Shown here: one piece after another, positions 34,995 to 44,188 of the stretch | How positions within the stretch are numbered: the stretch's first letter is position 1 | Layout of the letters: each line of letters opens with the position of its first letter | Source: Methylocystaceae bacterium | Lineage (GTDB): Bacteria > Pseudomonadota > Alphaproteobacteria > Rhodospirillales > Terasakiellaceae | Assembly: GCA_013373205.1 (NCBI GenBank) | Contig: JABXIG010000006.1 | Location: 31,240 to 95,239 of the forward strand | Direction: 5' to 3' | DNA length: 64,000 nt | Notes under the pieces: model-generated | Database searches by the model: none | What the model was told of the DNA's origin: nothing | Seen by the model: the letters and a program-made list of their open reading frames with translations, nothing else | Made by a program: the position numbers and the translations under genes

Positions 34995-37385
34995 ATGCAG
35001 GAACTTGATAATGCCGCGTTAAGACGAGTGCACCGCATGATTTATATTGTGCGCGCTATCCTGTTTTGGGAACGTCTATGGCCGCGTTTATGGCCGTTTC
35101 TGGTTTTATCCAGTCTGTTTATTATTGCGATTTTATTCAATATCTTCAGCCTTCTGCCTGCGGCGATGCATATTCTTGTGCTTGGTGTGGCTGCAATAGG
35201 CGGGGTGGTGTCGTTTGCTTATGGCTTTGTCGGGTTGCCTTATCCGACCAAAGTCGAAGCCTTACATAAGTTAGAACGCGACAGCGGATTCGAAAATCAG
35301 CCGCTTTTTGCCCTTCTGGATCATCCGGCCGGACAATCAAAAGACAAATTCAGTGAAACTATCTGGCTTAACCACCAAGACCGAATGGTATCCTTACTTC
35401 CCGATGTGCGTCTTTGCTTTCCTCGATCCAGACTTTACAAAAAAGACCCTTATTCTTTACGTGCATTATTAATTATTCTTATAATTTTAGGAGTGATTGA
35501 AGCACGATTTGATTATAAAGATCGTATATTTGCTGCCTTTGCCCCGGCAAGCCATGTGGGTGCTGTGCAGAATTGGAAACTGGAAGCCTGGATCAACCCG
35601 CCCGCTTACACCGGATTAGGGCCTATCTTTTTATCGGTAGATCAGGATAGTCCCGATGTGACGCAACCGATCAGCATCCTGCAACATAGTGAGCTGTTGT
35701 TACGTCTGGAAGGACACGGTGCACGAGAGCAATATTCCCTGTCCACTGGCGTTTTTGTAGAAAAACTGCAAAAGATGGGACAAGGGATCCATAGTCTGGA
35801 AACCACCATCGAGCAAGCCTATGAATTACAGATCATGCGGGCTAATCAGCAGGTCTATCGCTGGCCGATTGATCTGATTATTGATGAGCCACCCAAAATT
35901 TCGATCAACGGCAAGCCGCGTAGTGGTTTTCGTGGGCATTTGACAATCGGATATCGCGCCCGTGATGATTTTGGTCTGAAACAGGTTCAACTGATCATTC
36001 GTCCTTTAACGCCAGATGGCCGTCCAGATATCGTTCTCAGTGAGAATGTATCAGAACGTGAAGCCAAGGCGCGTTTCAGGCGTAATCTATCAGATCACCC
36101 CTGGGCGGGACAGGACGTGGTGATGACCCCGGTTGCTGTGGATAGTGCGGGGCAAACCGCGCGTGGGCATGCTGTGCAGTTTCGGTTACCGGAACGTCAG
36201 TTCACCCACCCTGTCGCCATGCGTTTGATCGCTATTCGTAAAAAACTGGCAGAAAACGAACCGGATGTGCGCTTTGACAGCGTGCAGTGGCTGGATACGA
36301 TTTTGGATGTGCCGGCAGACTTTAATGATGATGTGGCGATTTATCTGGCTCTTAACGTGGCGCGTGATCGTTTGTTGAACGAACGCACAGACCTTGCCCC
36401 GATCCGGGCGATTTTGTGGGAAACGGCCGTGCGGTTGGAAGAAGGCGTATCGGGTAGTGCACGCAACCAGCTGGAATTTATGTCGCGCCAAATGCAGCAA
36501 ATGATGCATAACCCCGAAGATAAAGCCGCCATGGAAGCCTTGTTTGAACAGATGCAGCAAAGTCTGGATCAGTATTTGCAGAAAATGAGCCAATCCATGC
36601 CTGACCTTTCAGGCTTTGAAGAAGCACTCAGCGCCCAAAATGCCGATATGATTGGGCGGGATGAACTGATGGAACTGCTTAATAAAGCACGTGAACTGAT
36701 GCGCACGGGGAACATCGAAGCCGCACAGGCCGTGATGGAACAGTTTCAGTCGATCCTGTCGCGTCTGGCCATGCAAAAAAAACCAGATGCCCAACAAATG
36801 AAGGCAGCGAACGAGGTGATGAAAAAATTGCAAAAGCTGCAGGAAGATCAGAAAGACCTTCTCGATCAGACGTTCAGGCGTAGCCGCAACCCTGACCGCC
36901 CCAGCCTGAACAGCACCAGACAAGCCATTGAAGAAGCTGAAATGCAGGAAAATCTGTTAAAGGCATTGCAGAACCAGATGCAGCAATTGCAGAAAATGGG
37001 GGCGAAAACCCCCGATGCCTTACGTATGGCTGAACAGGAGATGGCCCGTGCCGCGCACTCTTTGCAACGTGGGTTGGATGAAGTTGCGGTGCAGGCACAA
37101 TCACGCGCGTTGGATCATTTGCGACAAGGATTGAAAGACAGTGCCCAAACGTTGGCACAGAAAATGGGCATGCAATCTTTACCGCAGCAATTACCCGGCT
37201 ATGACCCGCTTGGACGGCGTAGTGGTAAGGGTTATTTAAGTGGAGAAACTGGCGATACCGTCCCCACCAATGCAGAAATGAAGCAATCACGCGAAATTTT
37301 ACAAGAATTATACCGCCGCGCGGGACAAAAGGGTCGCGCAGAACAAGAATTGAAATATATTGAACGTTTATTGGAACGTTTTTAG
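34995..37385 (+). CDS. TIGR02302 (DUF4175) membrane-anchored coiled-coil protein
   Basis: A 796-residue protein confined, as far as known, to Alphaproteobacteria. Two helices at about 25-70 and one near 155-173 anchor a periplasmic part with an immunoglobulin-like section (YRARDDFGLKQVQLIIRPLT). From about residue 480 it is rich in Gln, Met and Leu (FMSRQMQQMMHNPEDKAAME), predicted as long helical coiled coil, and ends in KQSREILQELYRRAG. Its function is unestablished; an envelope role is likely. It abuts the aminopeptidase gene, and its ribosome binding site lies in a hairpin. Confidence 0.85.
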   Translation: MQELDNAALRRVHRMIYIVRAILFWERLWPRLWPFLVLSSLFIIAILFNIFSLLPAAMHILVLGVAAIGGVVSFAYGFVGLPYPTKVEALHKLERDSGFENQPLFALLDHPAGQSKDKFSETIWLNHQDRMVSLLPDVRLCFPRSRLYKKDPYSLRALLIILIILGVIEARFDYKDRIFAAFAPASHVGAVQNWKLEAWINPPAYTGLGPIFLSVDQDSPDVTQPISILQHSELLLRLEGHGAREQYSLSTGVFVEKLQKMGQGIHSLETTIEQAYELQIMRANQQVYRWPIDLIIDEPPKISINGKPRSGFRGHLTIGYRARDDFGLKQVQLIIRPLTPDGRPDIVLSENVSEREAKARFRRNLSDHPWAGQDVVMTPVAVDSAGQTARGHAVQFRLPERQFTHPVAMRLIAIRKKLAENEPDVRFDSVQWLDTILDVPADFNDDVAIYLALNVARDRLLNERTDLAPIRAILWETAVRLEEGVSGSARNQLEFMSRQMQQMMHNPEDKAAMEALFEQMQQSLDQYLQKMSQSMPDLSGFEEALSAQNADMIGRDELMELLNKARELMRTGNIEAAQAVMEQFQSILSRLAMQKKPDAQQMKAANEVMKKLQKLQEDQKDLLDQTFRRSRNPDRPSLNSTRQAIEEAEMQENLLKALQNQMQQLQKMGAKTPDALRMAEQEMARAAHSLQRGLDEVAVQAQSRALDHLRQGLKDSAQTLAQKMGMQSLPQQLPGYDPLGRRSGKGYLSGETGDTVPTNAEMKQSREILQELYRRAGQKGRAEQELKYIERLLERF

Positions 37386-37400
37386 AAAGTGCCGCTCCCT

Positions 37401-39182
37401 ATGACTGATTACACCACCCGTTTGAAAAACTTGCGCCGTGAAATGAATATCTTCGAAATGGACGGTTTTATCATCCCGCGCAGTGATGAACATCAGGGCG
37501 AATATGTCGCGCCTTGTTCTGAACGGCTGGCGTGGATTTCCGGTTTTACGGGCTCGGCTGGTTTGGCAATTGTTCTAAAAGACAGTGCAGCTGTCTTTGT
37601 TGATGGGCGCTATACTCTTCAGGTAAAAAATGAAGTGGATGGCGATTTATTTGACCATTGCCATATGGCAGATACCCCGGCCCATGACTGGCTCAACGCT
37701 CGTCTGGCTGAAGGCATGAAATTATCTTATGATCCATGGCTGCATACCGGTGCTGGGCTGCACCGTATTAAACAGGCCTGTGAAAAGGTCGGGGCCAAGC
37801 TGGTCCCTGCACCGCATAACTTTATCGATGCGATCTGGACAGACCGTCCGGCGCCTCCTAAAGCCCCTGTACGTGCCCATCCGTTGTGCTATAGCGGACA
37901 GGGTCATGATGATAAAATTGAAAAGATGGCCACGACGTTAAAAGAACAGGGTCAAGACTGCATGGTGCTGACTTTGCCCGATTCCATCGCCTGGACGTTT
38001 AACATTCGCGGCGGTGATATCCCCTGTACGCCCGTAGCTTTAGGCTTTGCCTTGATCCATAGCGATGAAACAGCGGATTTGTTTATGGATGAAGACAAGA
38101 TTTCTGAAGAGGTAAAAGCTCATCTGGGCGACAAGGTGCGCCTGCATCAGCCCGCAGAAATCGGCACGGTTCTGGACCAATTGGGTGCAGATAAAAAGAC
38201 CGTGCGATTTGATGGGGTTACTGGGGCAGAATGGATCCATAGCCGCTTGAGCCATAACGGGGCAAAAGTTGTGCTGGATGATGATCTCAGCCTCCTGCCG
38301 CGTGCTTGTAAAAACGCCACAGAAATTGAAGGTATGAAAACCGCCCATCGCCGTGATGGTGCGGCCGTGGTGCGTTTTCTCCATTGGTTGTCGAAACAAG
38401 AAGCCGGGCCGGATGTAAATGAAATGAGCGTTTCAAAAAAGCTCGATCATTTGCGTGCTGAAGATGATCTGTTTTTTGACTATAGTTTCCCGACCATTTC
38501 AGGTGCGGCGGAAAACGGCGCGATTGTGCATTATCGCGTCAGTGCAAAAAGTTCAATTCCCCTGCCCAAAGACGGGCTCTATCTAGTTGATAGCGGCGGG
38601 CAATATATGGATGGCACCACCGACATTACCCGCACGATTGTACGCGGTACGCCCACGCCCGAGATGAAAGATCGTTATACAAGGGTGTTGAAAGGTCATA
38701 TCGCCATTGCCCGTATTCGTTTTCCCAAAGGGACAACCGGATCGCAGATTGATGTGCTGGCACGACAGCCTTTATGGCAGGCGGGTCTGGATTATGACCA
38801 TGGCACCGGCCATGGGGTCGGTAGTTTCTTAAATGTACATGAAGGCCCGCATCGCATTTCCAAAGTGGCCAGTAAGGTCGCTTTAGATGTGGGGATGGTG
38901 GTGTCGAATGAGCCGGGATATTACAAAACCGGTGCATATGGTATCCGTCTGGAAAACCTCGTTCATGTTCTTCCTTCAGAAGGCGGAGAGCGCGAGATGC
39001 TGTGTTTTGACAGTCTTACGCTCGCCCCTTTTGATCAAAAAGCGATTGATAAAAGCCTTCTGAATGCAGAAGAAATCGACTGGATTAATACGTATCACCA
39101 ACGGGTCTATGATGAATTGTGCCCGCTGTTGGATCCGGCAGATCTGGACTGGTTGAAAGTGGCGACACAGCCTATCGTATAA
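37401..39182 (+). CDS. pepP: Xaa-Pro aminopeptidase (M24B family)
   Basis: A 593-residue aminopeptidase P with the three-domain form: two creatinase N-type domains (about 1-310) and a C-terminal pita-bread metallopeptidase domain. Metal ligands lie in YLVDSGGQYMDGTTDITRTI, TGHGVGSFLNVHEGP and VSNEPGYYKTGAYGIRLENL. It removes N-terminal residues preceding proline. ATG 37401 is preferred over GTG 37389. It lies 15 bases after the TIGR02302 stop. Confidence 0.93.
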   Translation: MTDYTTRLKNLRREMNIFEMDGFIIPRSDEHQGEYVAPCSERLAWISGFTGSAGLAIVLKDSAAVFVDGRYTLQVKNEVDGDLFDHCHMADTPAHDWLNARLAEGMKLSYDPWLHTGAGLHRIKQACEKVGAKLVPAPHNFIDAIWTDRPAPPKAPVRAHPLCYSGQGHDDKIEKMATTLKEQGQDCMVLTLPDSIAWTFNIRGGDIPCTPVALGFALIHSDETADLFMDEDKISEEVKAHLGDKVRLHQPAEIGTVLDQLGADKKTVRFDGVTGAEWIHSRLSHNGAKVVLDDDLSLLPRACKNATEIEGMKTAHRRDGAAVVRFLHWLSKQEAGPDVNEMSVSKKLDHLRAEDDLFFDYSFPTISGAAENGAIVHYRVSAKSSIPLPKDGLYLVDSGGQYMDGTTDITRTIVRGTPTPEMKDRYTRVLKGHIAIARIRFPKGTTGSQIDVLARQPLWQAGLDYDHGTGHGVGSFLNVHEGPHRISKVASKVALDVGMVVSNEPGYYKTGAYGIRLENLVHVLPSEGGEREMLCFDSLTLAPFDQKAIDKSLLNAEEIDWINTYHQRVYDELCPLLDPADLDWLKVATQPIV

Positions 39183-39193
39183 CCATCGCAAAG

Positions 39194-39213
39194 GTCCCTG
39201 TTTTCACAGGGAC
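39194..39213. terminator. Hairpin between convergent pepP and ccoG
   Basis: GTCCCTGTTTTCACAGGGAC forms a perfect 8-bp stem. A near-identical hairpin lies at 56769-56786. The flanking T runs are short (CCTTTG on minus), so termination strength is uncertain. Confidence 0.5.
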
Positions 39214-39252
39214 ACAATATGTCGTATGCTTCTACGAAAGTAGGAGTCACCT

Positions 39253-40662
39253 TCACTTCGGTCCATTAAAGACGGTTTCTTCCACTTTTATGGGATGGTG
39301 TCTGGGATCACGCAATGTGATTTCCAAAGGCAGGGTGCCATAAGCATCTTTTGGCATCTCCCCGCGGACGAGTAGGCGCAGGCTGGTGACTTTGCCGCTT
39401 TCCAGGCGGATATGGTTGTCGTCTTGGCCGATCAGTTGGAAGCTCGGTTGGTTTGTAGCGTTCACATCGATAGAATAGTGGCGTGTCTGATTACTTTTAT
39501 TAAGGATGCTCAGCGTGTAGGCATTTTGAATCTGCCCAGAGGATAATGTGACGTAAAAAGGGGCGCGGTCTTTCATGATATTGACCTCCAAAAGATCACG
39601 GGTGTGCAGCGCATAGCTGGTCACTCCAAGGGTTGCCAGCAGGATGAACCCATAGATAAAGGTGCGTGGCCGCCAGAACTTGGAAAGTGTGCCGACTTTT
39701 TTTGCTCCGGAGCGCAAGGCGATATTATGAGCGCTGTCATAAGAGATTAGGTTTTTGGGAAGCCCAAATTTTTCCATGACATCGTTACAGGCATCAATAC
39801 AGAGCGCACAGCCGATACATTCCATTTGTTGTCCATCGCGGATATCAATTCCGGTCGGGCAGACTTGAACGCACAGGCTGCAATCCACGCAATGTCCCCG
39901 GTTTTCGAAATCCCGGTTCTTACCTGGTTTGCCCCGGCTTTCTCCTCTCCAGCTTTCGTAAGTGACTACTTTACTGTGTTCATCAAACATGACCCCTTGA
40001 AAGCGGCCATAAGGACACATGTAAAAACAGACCTGTTCGCGTGCAAAACCTGCCATCAGATAGGTCATGGCCATCAGGGTTAAAAAGGTGACAAGGCTCC
40101 AGCCGCCAATTTCGCCGCTGAATAATTCTCGGGTCTGGTTGGCCGCATCGCCGAAATACCATAAGAAAGACAGGGCGAAAAAGGCCGAAATCATCAGCCA
40201 AATGGCATGTTTGGCCCCGCGTTTGGCATGGTCAAGGCGGATGCGGGCATTGCGATCCCCTTCGATAAAGGCTTCGACCTTCATGAATAAATCGGTCCAG
40301 ATGGTTTGGAAGCAGGCAAAACCACACCAGGCCCGCCCGATGAGGGCTGCGCTCATAAACAGTCCTACTGCGGCAATAATCATTATGCCGGTTAGCATAT
40401 AAATATCATGGGGCCAAATCTCCAGATTAAATAGATAAATCCGCTTGCCTGAGATATCAAACAGGATGGCTTGATCCGGTTTATTTGCTCCACGATCCCA
40501 CGGCAGCCACGGGCTGAGGTGATACAGGGCAAGGAATCCCCACAACATAACGTCTTTTAATTTTCTGAATGAGCCCGAGATGCGTCGTGGATGGATTTTA
40601 GTTCGGCTGGCATAAAGGGGCTTTGGGTCTGCATGGGGAACGTCAGGTGGTAAGGGCTGCAT
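39253..40662 (-). CDS. ccoG: Cytochrome cbb3 oxidase accessory protein CcoG
   Basis: CcoG (RdxA/FixG, 469 residues) is an inner-membrane ferredoxin that reduces copper for cbb3 oxidase assembly. Four to five helices (for example RAWCGFACFQTIWTDLFM and REQVCFYMCPYGRFQGVMFD) precede two 4Fe-4S motifs, CVDCSLCVQVCPTGIDIR and CIGCALCIDACNDVM, and a C-terminal immunoglobulin-like domain. ATG 40662 follows AAAGGA by seven bases and is preferred over an upstream start. No ccoNOP genes are in the window. Its upstream region is shared with the MocR-type gene and its palindrome. Confidence 0.95.
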   Translation of the reverse strand: MQPLPPDVPHADPKPLYASRTKIHPRRISGSFRKLKDVMLWGFLALYHLSPWLPWDRGANKPDQAILFDISGKRIYLFNLEIWPHDIYMLTGIMIIAAVGLFMSAALIGRAWCGFACFQTIWTDLFMKVEAFIEGDRNARIRLDHAKRGAKHAIWLMISAFFALSFLWYFGDAANQTRELFSGEIGGWSLVTFLTLMAMTYLMAGFAREQVCFYMCPYGRFQGVMFDEHSKVVTYESWRGESRGKPGKNRDFENRGHCVDCSLCVQVCPTGIDIRDGQQMECIGCALCIDACNDVMEKFGLPKNLISYDSAHNIALRSGAKKVGTLSKFWRPRTFIYGFILLATLGVTSYALHTRDLLEVNIMKDRAPFYVTLSSGQIQNAYTLSILNKSNQTRHYSIDVNATNQPSFQLIGQDDNHIRLESGKVTSLRLLVRGEMPKDAYGTLPLEITLRDPRHHPIKVEETVFNGPK

Positions 40663-40754
40663 GGGATCATCCTTTTCAATGATGGAAAAATCAGCAGTGG
40701 ATTTCTCGGCAGGGAAAACATATGATCCATGCAATTTCAACAAAAAAGCCTACA

Positions 40755-40796
40755 ATATTTTATTGTATGTAGAAGATAATACATACAATAAAATAT
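40755..40796. promoter_or_regulatory. 17-bp-armed perfect inverted repeat operator
   Basis: ATATTTTATTGTATGTA (40755-40771) and its exact complement (40780-40796) flank eight bases. The half-sites contain TTGTATGTA, and related TGTATG copies recur at 40855-40860 and 40864-40870 just before the MocR-type gene. The site lies midway between ccoG and that gene, so one or both may be controlled through it. Confidence 0.7.
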
Positions 40797-40854
40797 GAGG
40801 AATTAAGCTGCTTTTCTGGTCTGGATTAGCTTGCAAGAATGATTTTTCAGAAAT

Positions 40855-40870
40855 TGTATGGAATGTATGT
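40855..40870 (+). promoter_or_regulatory. Direct repeat of TGTATG half-sites
   Basis: TGTATG (40855-40860) and TGTATGT (40864-40870) are direct repeats nine bases apart, 15 bases before the start codon at 40885. They match the half-site in the upstream inverted repeat. MocR-type regulators are known to bind direct plus inverted repeats, so autoregulation is likely. Confidence 0.5.
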
Positions 40871-40884
40871 GAGGTCCTGATCCC

Positions 40885-42273
40885 ATGAGTCAACAAGACG
40901 TCCATTGGTATCCCCATCATCTCGATTCGCAGAAAGCTGTTTATCTTGCAATTGTTGAGGCGATTGAACAGGACTTGGCACGTGGTGTGTTGAAAGGTGG
41001 GGATAAATTGCCCGCTCAACGTCAACTGGCTGCACGACTGGGCATTGATTTTACCACCGTGACGCGGGCCTATCAGGAAGGTAAAAAACGCGGTCTGTTG
41101 GTGGCACGTATGGGACAGGGCACTTTTGTGCGCGCTTTGCAGTCTCAGGAAAATCCGGGTGATCAATTGATTGATATGGGCATGAATATCCCGCCCTTGC
41201 CACAAGATAAAAGATTGATTGAACGTATGCAGCGCGACATGGCACAAGTTGTCCTGCGTCTGCCGGAACAGTCTTTGTTCGGGTATAAGGATTTTTTCGG
41301 CACGTTTGAAGATCGCACGCTGGTAGCTCATTGGGTTGCCAAACGCTATCGTTCGGCCCAGGCGGATAACCTGCTGATTTGCCCCGGCACGCAAGGGACT
41401 TTGTTGGCCTTGTTGGGTCATCTTGGGGGCAAGGGAATCAGCATTTGTTGTGAAGAATTTACCTATCCCGGCTTTAAAGCGGTGGCGGAAAATCTTGGGA
41501 TCAAGCTGGTTGGTTTGGCCATGGACCATGATGGTATTCTCCCCTCAGCTTTTGAAGATGCCTGCCGCAGTCAAAAAGTCCGCGCGCTTTATTGCACCCC
41601 GACCCAGCATAATCCGACGACAACAACTTGGTCGGTTGAACGTCGTCATGCCATTGCAGAAATCGCAAAACGCTATGACGTGGTTTTGATCGAAGATGAT
41701 GCTTATGGTTTTATTTCAGACAATGCCCCTGAACCGCTATGCAGTTTTGCACCAGAGCTTGGCTATTACATTGCGGGTTTGGCGAAATCGGTGGCAAGCG
41801 GATTGCGGGTTGCGTTTTTAATCTGTCCGGATCGTCATTTCCAGCAACAGCTTTCTCAGCATTTGCGTGCTACCTCTTTAATGGTCTCGCCGCTGACCAA
41901 AGCCATGGCGTTGGATTTGATCCAATCAGGCTGTGCAGATTTATTAAGCGCAGCTATTTCAAAGGCTGCGCGGGAGCGTCAGGCCCTGGCCTATGAGATT
42001 TTAAAAGATCATAGTTTCCGTGCGGACCCCAATGGGTTCCATATCTGGTTATCCCTGCCGCCTTACTGGCCGGAGGAGAGTTTTATCAATCGCATGCGTC
42101 GTCACAATATCCGCCTTGTGGGATCGGATGCCTTTGCGGTGGGAAAAAGTTTTGTTACGGGCGTTCGGTTATGTTTGGGGGCACCAAACTCTGTTGAACA
42201 GACGCGTTACGTGCTGAACTTGATTGCACAGCAATTAAAAAAGCCCGACGATTATCAAAATGCTATTGTTTAG
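40885..42273 (+). CDS. MocR/PdxR-family regulator (GntR + aminotransferase)
   Basis: A 462-residue fusion. Residues about 12-80 form a GntR winged helix (LARGVLKGGDKLPAQRQLAA, FTTVTRAYQEGKKRGLLVAR). The rest is a class I aminotransferase-like domain with TPTQHNPTTTTWSVERRHAI, VLIEDDAYGF and the PLP lysine in YIAGLAKSVASGLRVAF. Members sense PLP or amino-acid derivatives and control adjacent metabolic genes. No pdxS/pdxT or transporter gene is adjacent, so the target is unclear apart from ccoG or itself. Confidence 0.9.
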   Translation: MSQQDVHWYPHHLDSQKAVYLAIVEAIEQDLARGVLKGGDKLPAQRQLAARLGIDFTTVTRAYQEGKKRGLLVARMGQGTFVRALQSQENPGDQLIDMGMNIPPLPQDKRLIERMQRDMAQVVLRLPEQSLFGYKDFFGTFEDRTLVAHWVAKRYRSAQADNLLICPGTQGTLLALLGHLGGKGISICCEEFTYPGFKAVAENLGIKLVGLAMDHDGILPSAFEDACRSQKVRALYCTPTQHNPTTTTWSVERRHAIAEIAKRYDVVLIEDDAYGFISDNAPEPLCSFAPELGYYIAGLAKSVASGLRVAFLICPDRHFQQQLSQHLRATSLMVSPLTKAMALDLIQSGCADLLSAAISKAARERQALAYEILKDHSFRADPNGFHIWLSLPPYWPEESFINRMRRHNIRLVGSDAFAVGKSFVTGVRLCLGAPNSVEQTRYVLNLIAQQLKKPDDYQNAIV

Positions 42274-42294
42274 AGCACTCGGGCTCCATGAAGA

Positions 42295-42849
42295 TTAAAA
42301 ACCGAGTTCTTCAATCGAGTCGGCTTCAATAATGTCACGCGCAAGATCATAGGAAAAACCGGCACGGGCCATGGCAGCCAGGTCTTTTTCTTTCATTTCT
42401 TCGCGTTTTTCTTCTTGGCGCCAGGGGCCGAGGCGGCGACGTTTGGCCAGGGCGATCGCGGCGGCGCGTTCCAAATTTTCACTATCGCTTTCTTCTTCCA
42501 GGGCGGAGAGAGCATAGGCGATATCTTCATCAGAAATGCCTTTTTCCATCAATTTCATGCGGATGACTTTTAAGGACGTGCCTTTGCGGTGAAGGGCACC
42601 TGCACGGCCTTCGGCATAGGTTTTATCATTGATGAATTTGGCTTTTTCCAACTGATTGAGGATGTCTTCAATCCAGTCAATCCCATCCTGAATGGAGGTA
42701 TCGTGGTAATAGTTGGATTTTTGGACCCGACGCATCAGGACCTGGCGCAAATTTTCCCGCGAGGTGGCAAAGCGGTCGATATAGCGCAAGGCCGCATTTC
42801 TTAAGGATTGGTGGCTTACGGGTCTTGGAATTTTTTGATCTTGTGACAT
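42295..42849 (-). CDS. recX: Regulatory protein RecX
   Basis: A 184-residue protein of three-helix repeats that modulates RecA filaments. The pattern ALRYIDRFATSRENLRQVLM, KFINDKTYAEGRAGALHRKG and the C-terminal RAGFSYDLARDIIE fits the RecX family. recA is not in the window. It is convergent with the MocR-type gene and divergent from the ABC-2 permease. Confidence 0.85.
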   Translation of the reverse strand: MSQDQKIPRPVSHQSLRNAALRYIDRFATSRENLRQVLMRRVQKSNYYHDTSIQDGIDWIEDILNQLEKAKFINDKTYAEGRAGALHRKGTSLKVIRMKLMEKGISDEDIAYALSALEEESDSENLERAAAIALAKRRRLGPWRQEEKREEMKEKDLAAMARAGFSYDLARDIIEADSIEELGF

Positions 42850-42921
42850 ATCTCACTTAACCTCAGGGCTTAGTCCTGTTATGAAGAATAAACATTTATT
42901 TCAAAAAAGAGAATTTTTCTT

Positions 42922-43713
42922 ATGACTCCACTTGAAGTCAATCCGCATGCTGCAAACTGGCTGGGACTTTGGACGCTTTATTCGCGCGAGGTTCGACGTT
43001 TTTTAAAAGTTTATACCCAGACTCTGTTAGCGCCACTTGTGACCACACTTTTATTTTTCGCCGTTTTTACACTGGCTTTGGGCCGTGCGGTGGAAACCAT
43101 TGGTACGGTGCCGTTTTTAGAATTCCTCGCCCCCGGTCTGGTGATGATGGCGATTACGCAAAATGCCTTTGCCAATACATCAAGTTCATTGGTGATTGCT
43201 AAGGTACAAGGCAATATCGTTGATACCTTGATGCCGCCACTAAATGCACATGAGCTGACCTTCGCTTATGCCATGGGCGGTGCGACACGTGGGTTGGTGA
43301 TCGGAACCATTATTGTTGCGGTTATGAGCCTGTTTGTGCCGCTTGGATTTCATAATCCGGCGTTGATCCTGTTTCATGGTTTTATGGGCGCGTTGATGCT
43401 GTCACTCTTTGGAATTATTGGTGGGATCTGGTCAGAGAAATTTGACCATATGGCCGCAGTGACCAATTTTGTCGTGACGCCTCTGTCGTTTTTGTCCGGA
43501 ACGTTTTATTCGACCGAACGCCTGCCGGAACTGGGGAAGTTTTTGGCCCATATTAACCCGTTTTTCTACATGATCGACGGCTTTCGTGCGGGCTTTATCG
43601 GGCAATCAGACAGTCATATCCTGACAGGTGTCCTGGTGATGACCTGTGTAAACACCTTTTTGTGGATCGTCAGCTACCGTATGTTTAAGACAGGGTACAA
43701 ACTTAAGGCTTAA
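42922..43713 (+). CDS. ABC-2 type transporter permease
   Basis: A 263-residue inner-membrane protein with six helices. The start LWTLYSREVRRFLKVYTQTL, EFLAPGLVMMAITQNAFANT and FLSGTFYSTERLPELGKFLA are typical of YadH/NodJ-like ABC-2 permeases exporting lipids, polysaccharides or drugs. An ATPase gene normally lies just upstream; here the neighbour is divergent recX, so the ATPase must be elsewhere. The last 11 bases overlap the convergent rppH gene. Confidence 0.88.
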   Translation: MTPLEVNPHAANWLGLWTLYSREVRRFLKVYTQTLLAPLVTTLLFFAVFTLALGRAVETIGTVPFLEFLAPGLVMMAITQNAFANTSSSLVIAKVQGNIVDTLMPPLNAHELTFAYAMGGATRGLVIGTIIVAVMSLFVPLGFHNPALILFHGFMGALMLSLFGIIGGIWSEKFDHMAAVTNFVVTPLSFLSGTFYSTERLPELGKFLAHINPFFYMIDGFRAGFIGQSDSHILTGVLVMTCVNTFLWIVSYRMFKTGYKLKA

Positions 43714-44188
43714 GCAATTTAAATTGCAGGACAATTTCCTGATAAAGGTCGCGTTTAAACGGGACAATTAAGTCGACAATTTCATCCAGACCCACCCATT
43801 TCCAACGTGAAAATTCCGGGTGTTGAGTCTGGATGTTGATGTCATCGTCTGTGCCGTCAAAATCCATGGCAAACCAGATTTGCTTCTGGCCACGGTATTT
43901 GCCTTTCCAGACTTTGCCAATCAGATGATCCGGCAGGTCGTAGTAAAGCCAGTCTTCTGTGCGCCCGATGATTTGGGCTTTATTTGTACCGATTTCTTCT
44001 TCCAGTTCACGTAAAGCGGCATCGGCCGGGTCTTCTTTTTTATCGATCCCGCCTTGCGGCATTTGCCAGGCATCTGGTGTATCGATCCGTTCTGCCACAA
44101 AAACCTGCCCTTCCTTGTTGAAAAGACAAATCCCAACGCAGGGACGGTAGCCAAGCTTTTGTGATTTTTTCTTTTTCTTCATCGTCAT
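43703..44188 (-). CDS. rppH: RNA pyrophosphohydrolase
   Basis: A 161-residue Nudix enzyme that removes pyrophosphate from mRNA 5' ends to start decay. The Nudix box is GGIDKKEDPADAALRELEEE followed by IG, and YRPCVGICLFNKEGQVFVAE precedes it. The start ATG at 44188 shares bases with the upstream stop (TAATG), indicating translational coupling to the polysaccharide deacetylase gene; ATG 44182 is an alternative. The N-terminus is very lysine-rich (MKKKKKSQK). Confidence 0.93.
   Translation of the reverse strand: MTMKKKKKSQKLGYRPCVGICLFNKEGQVFVAERIDTPDAWQMPQGGIDKKEDPADAALRELEEEIGTNKAQIIGRTEDWLYYDLPDHLIGKVWKGKYRGQKQIWFAMDFDGTDDDINIQTQHPEFSRWKWVGLDEIVDLIVPFKRDLYQEIVLQFKLLKP

Noticed and set aside
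40663..40884. FNR/FixK site for ccoG
   Set aside because: No TTGAT-N4-ATCAA or close variant is present between ccoG and the MocR-type gene; the only exact site I noticed in the intergenic regions I checked is at 9549-9562.
40750..41529. 259-codon minus-strand frame opposite the MocR-type gene
   Set aside because: It is antisense to a well-supported gene and covers its operator; the translation looks random.
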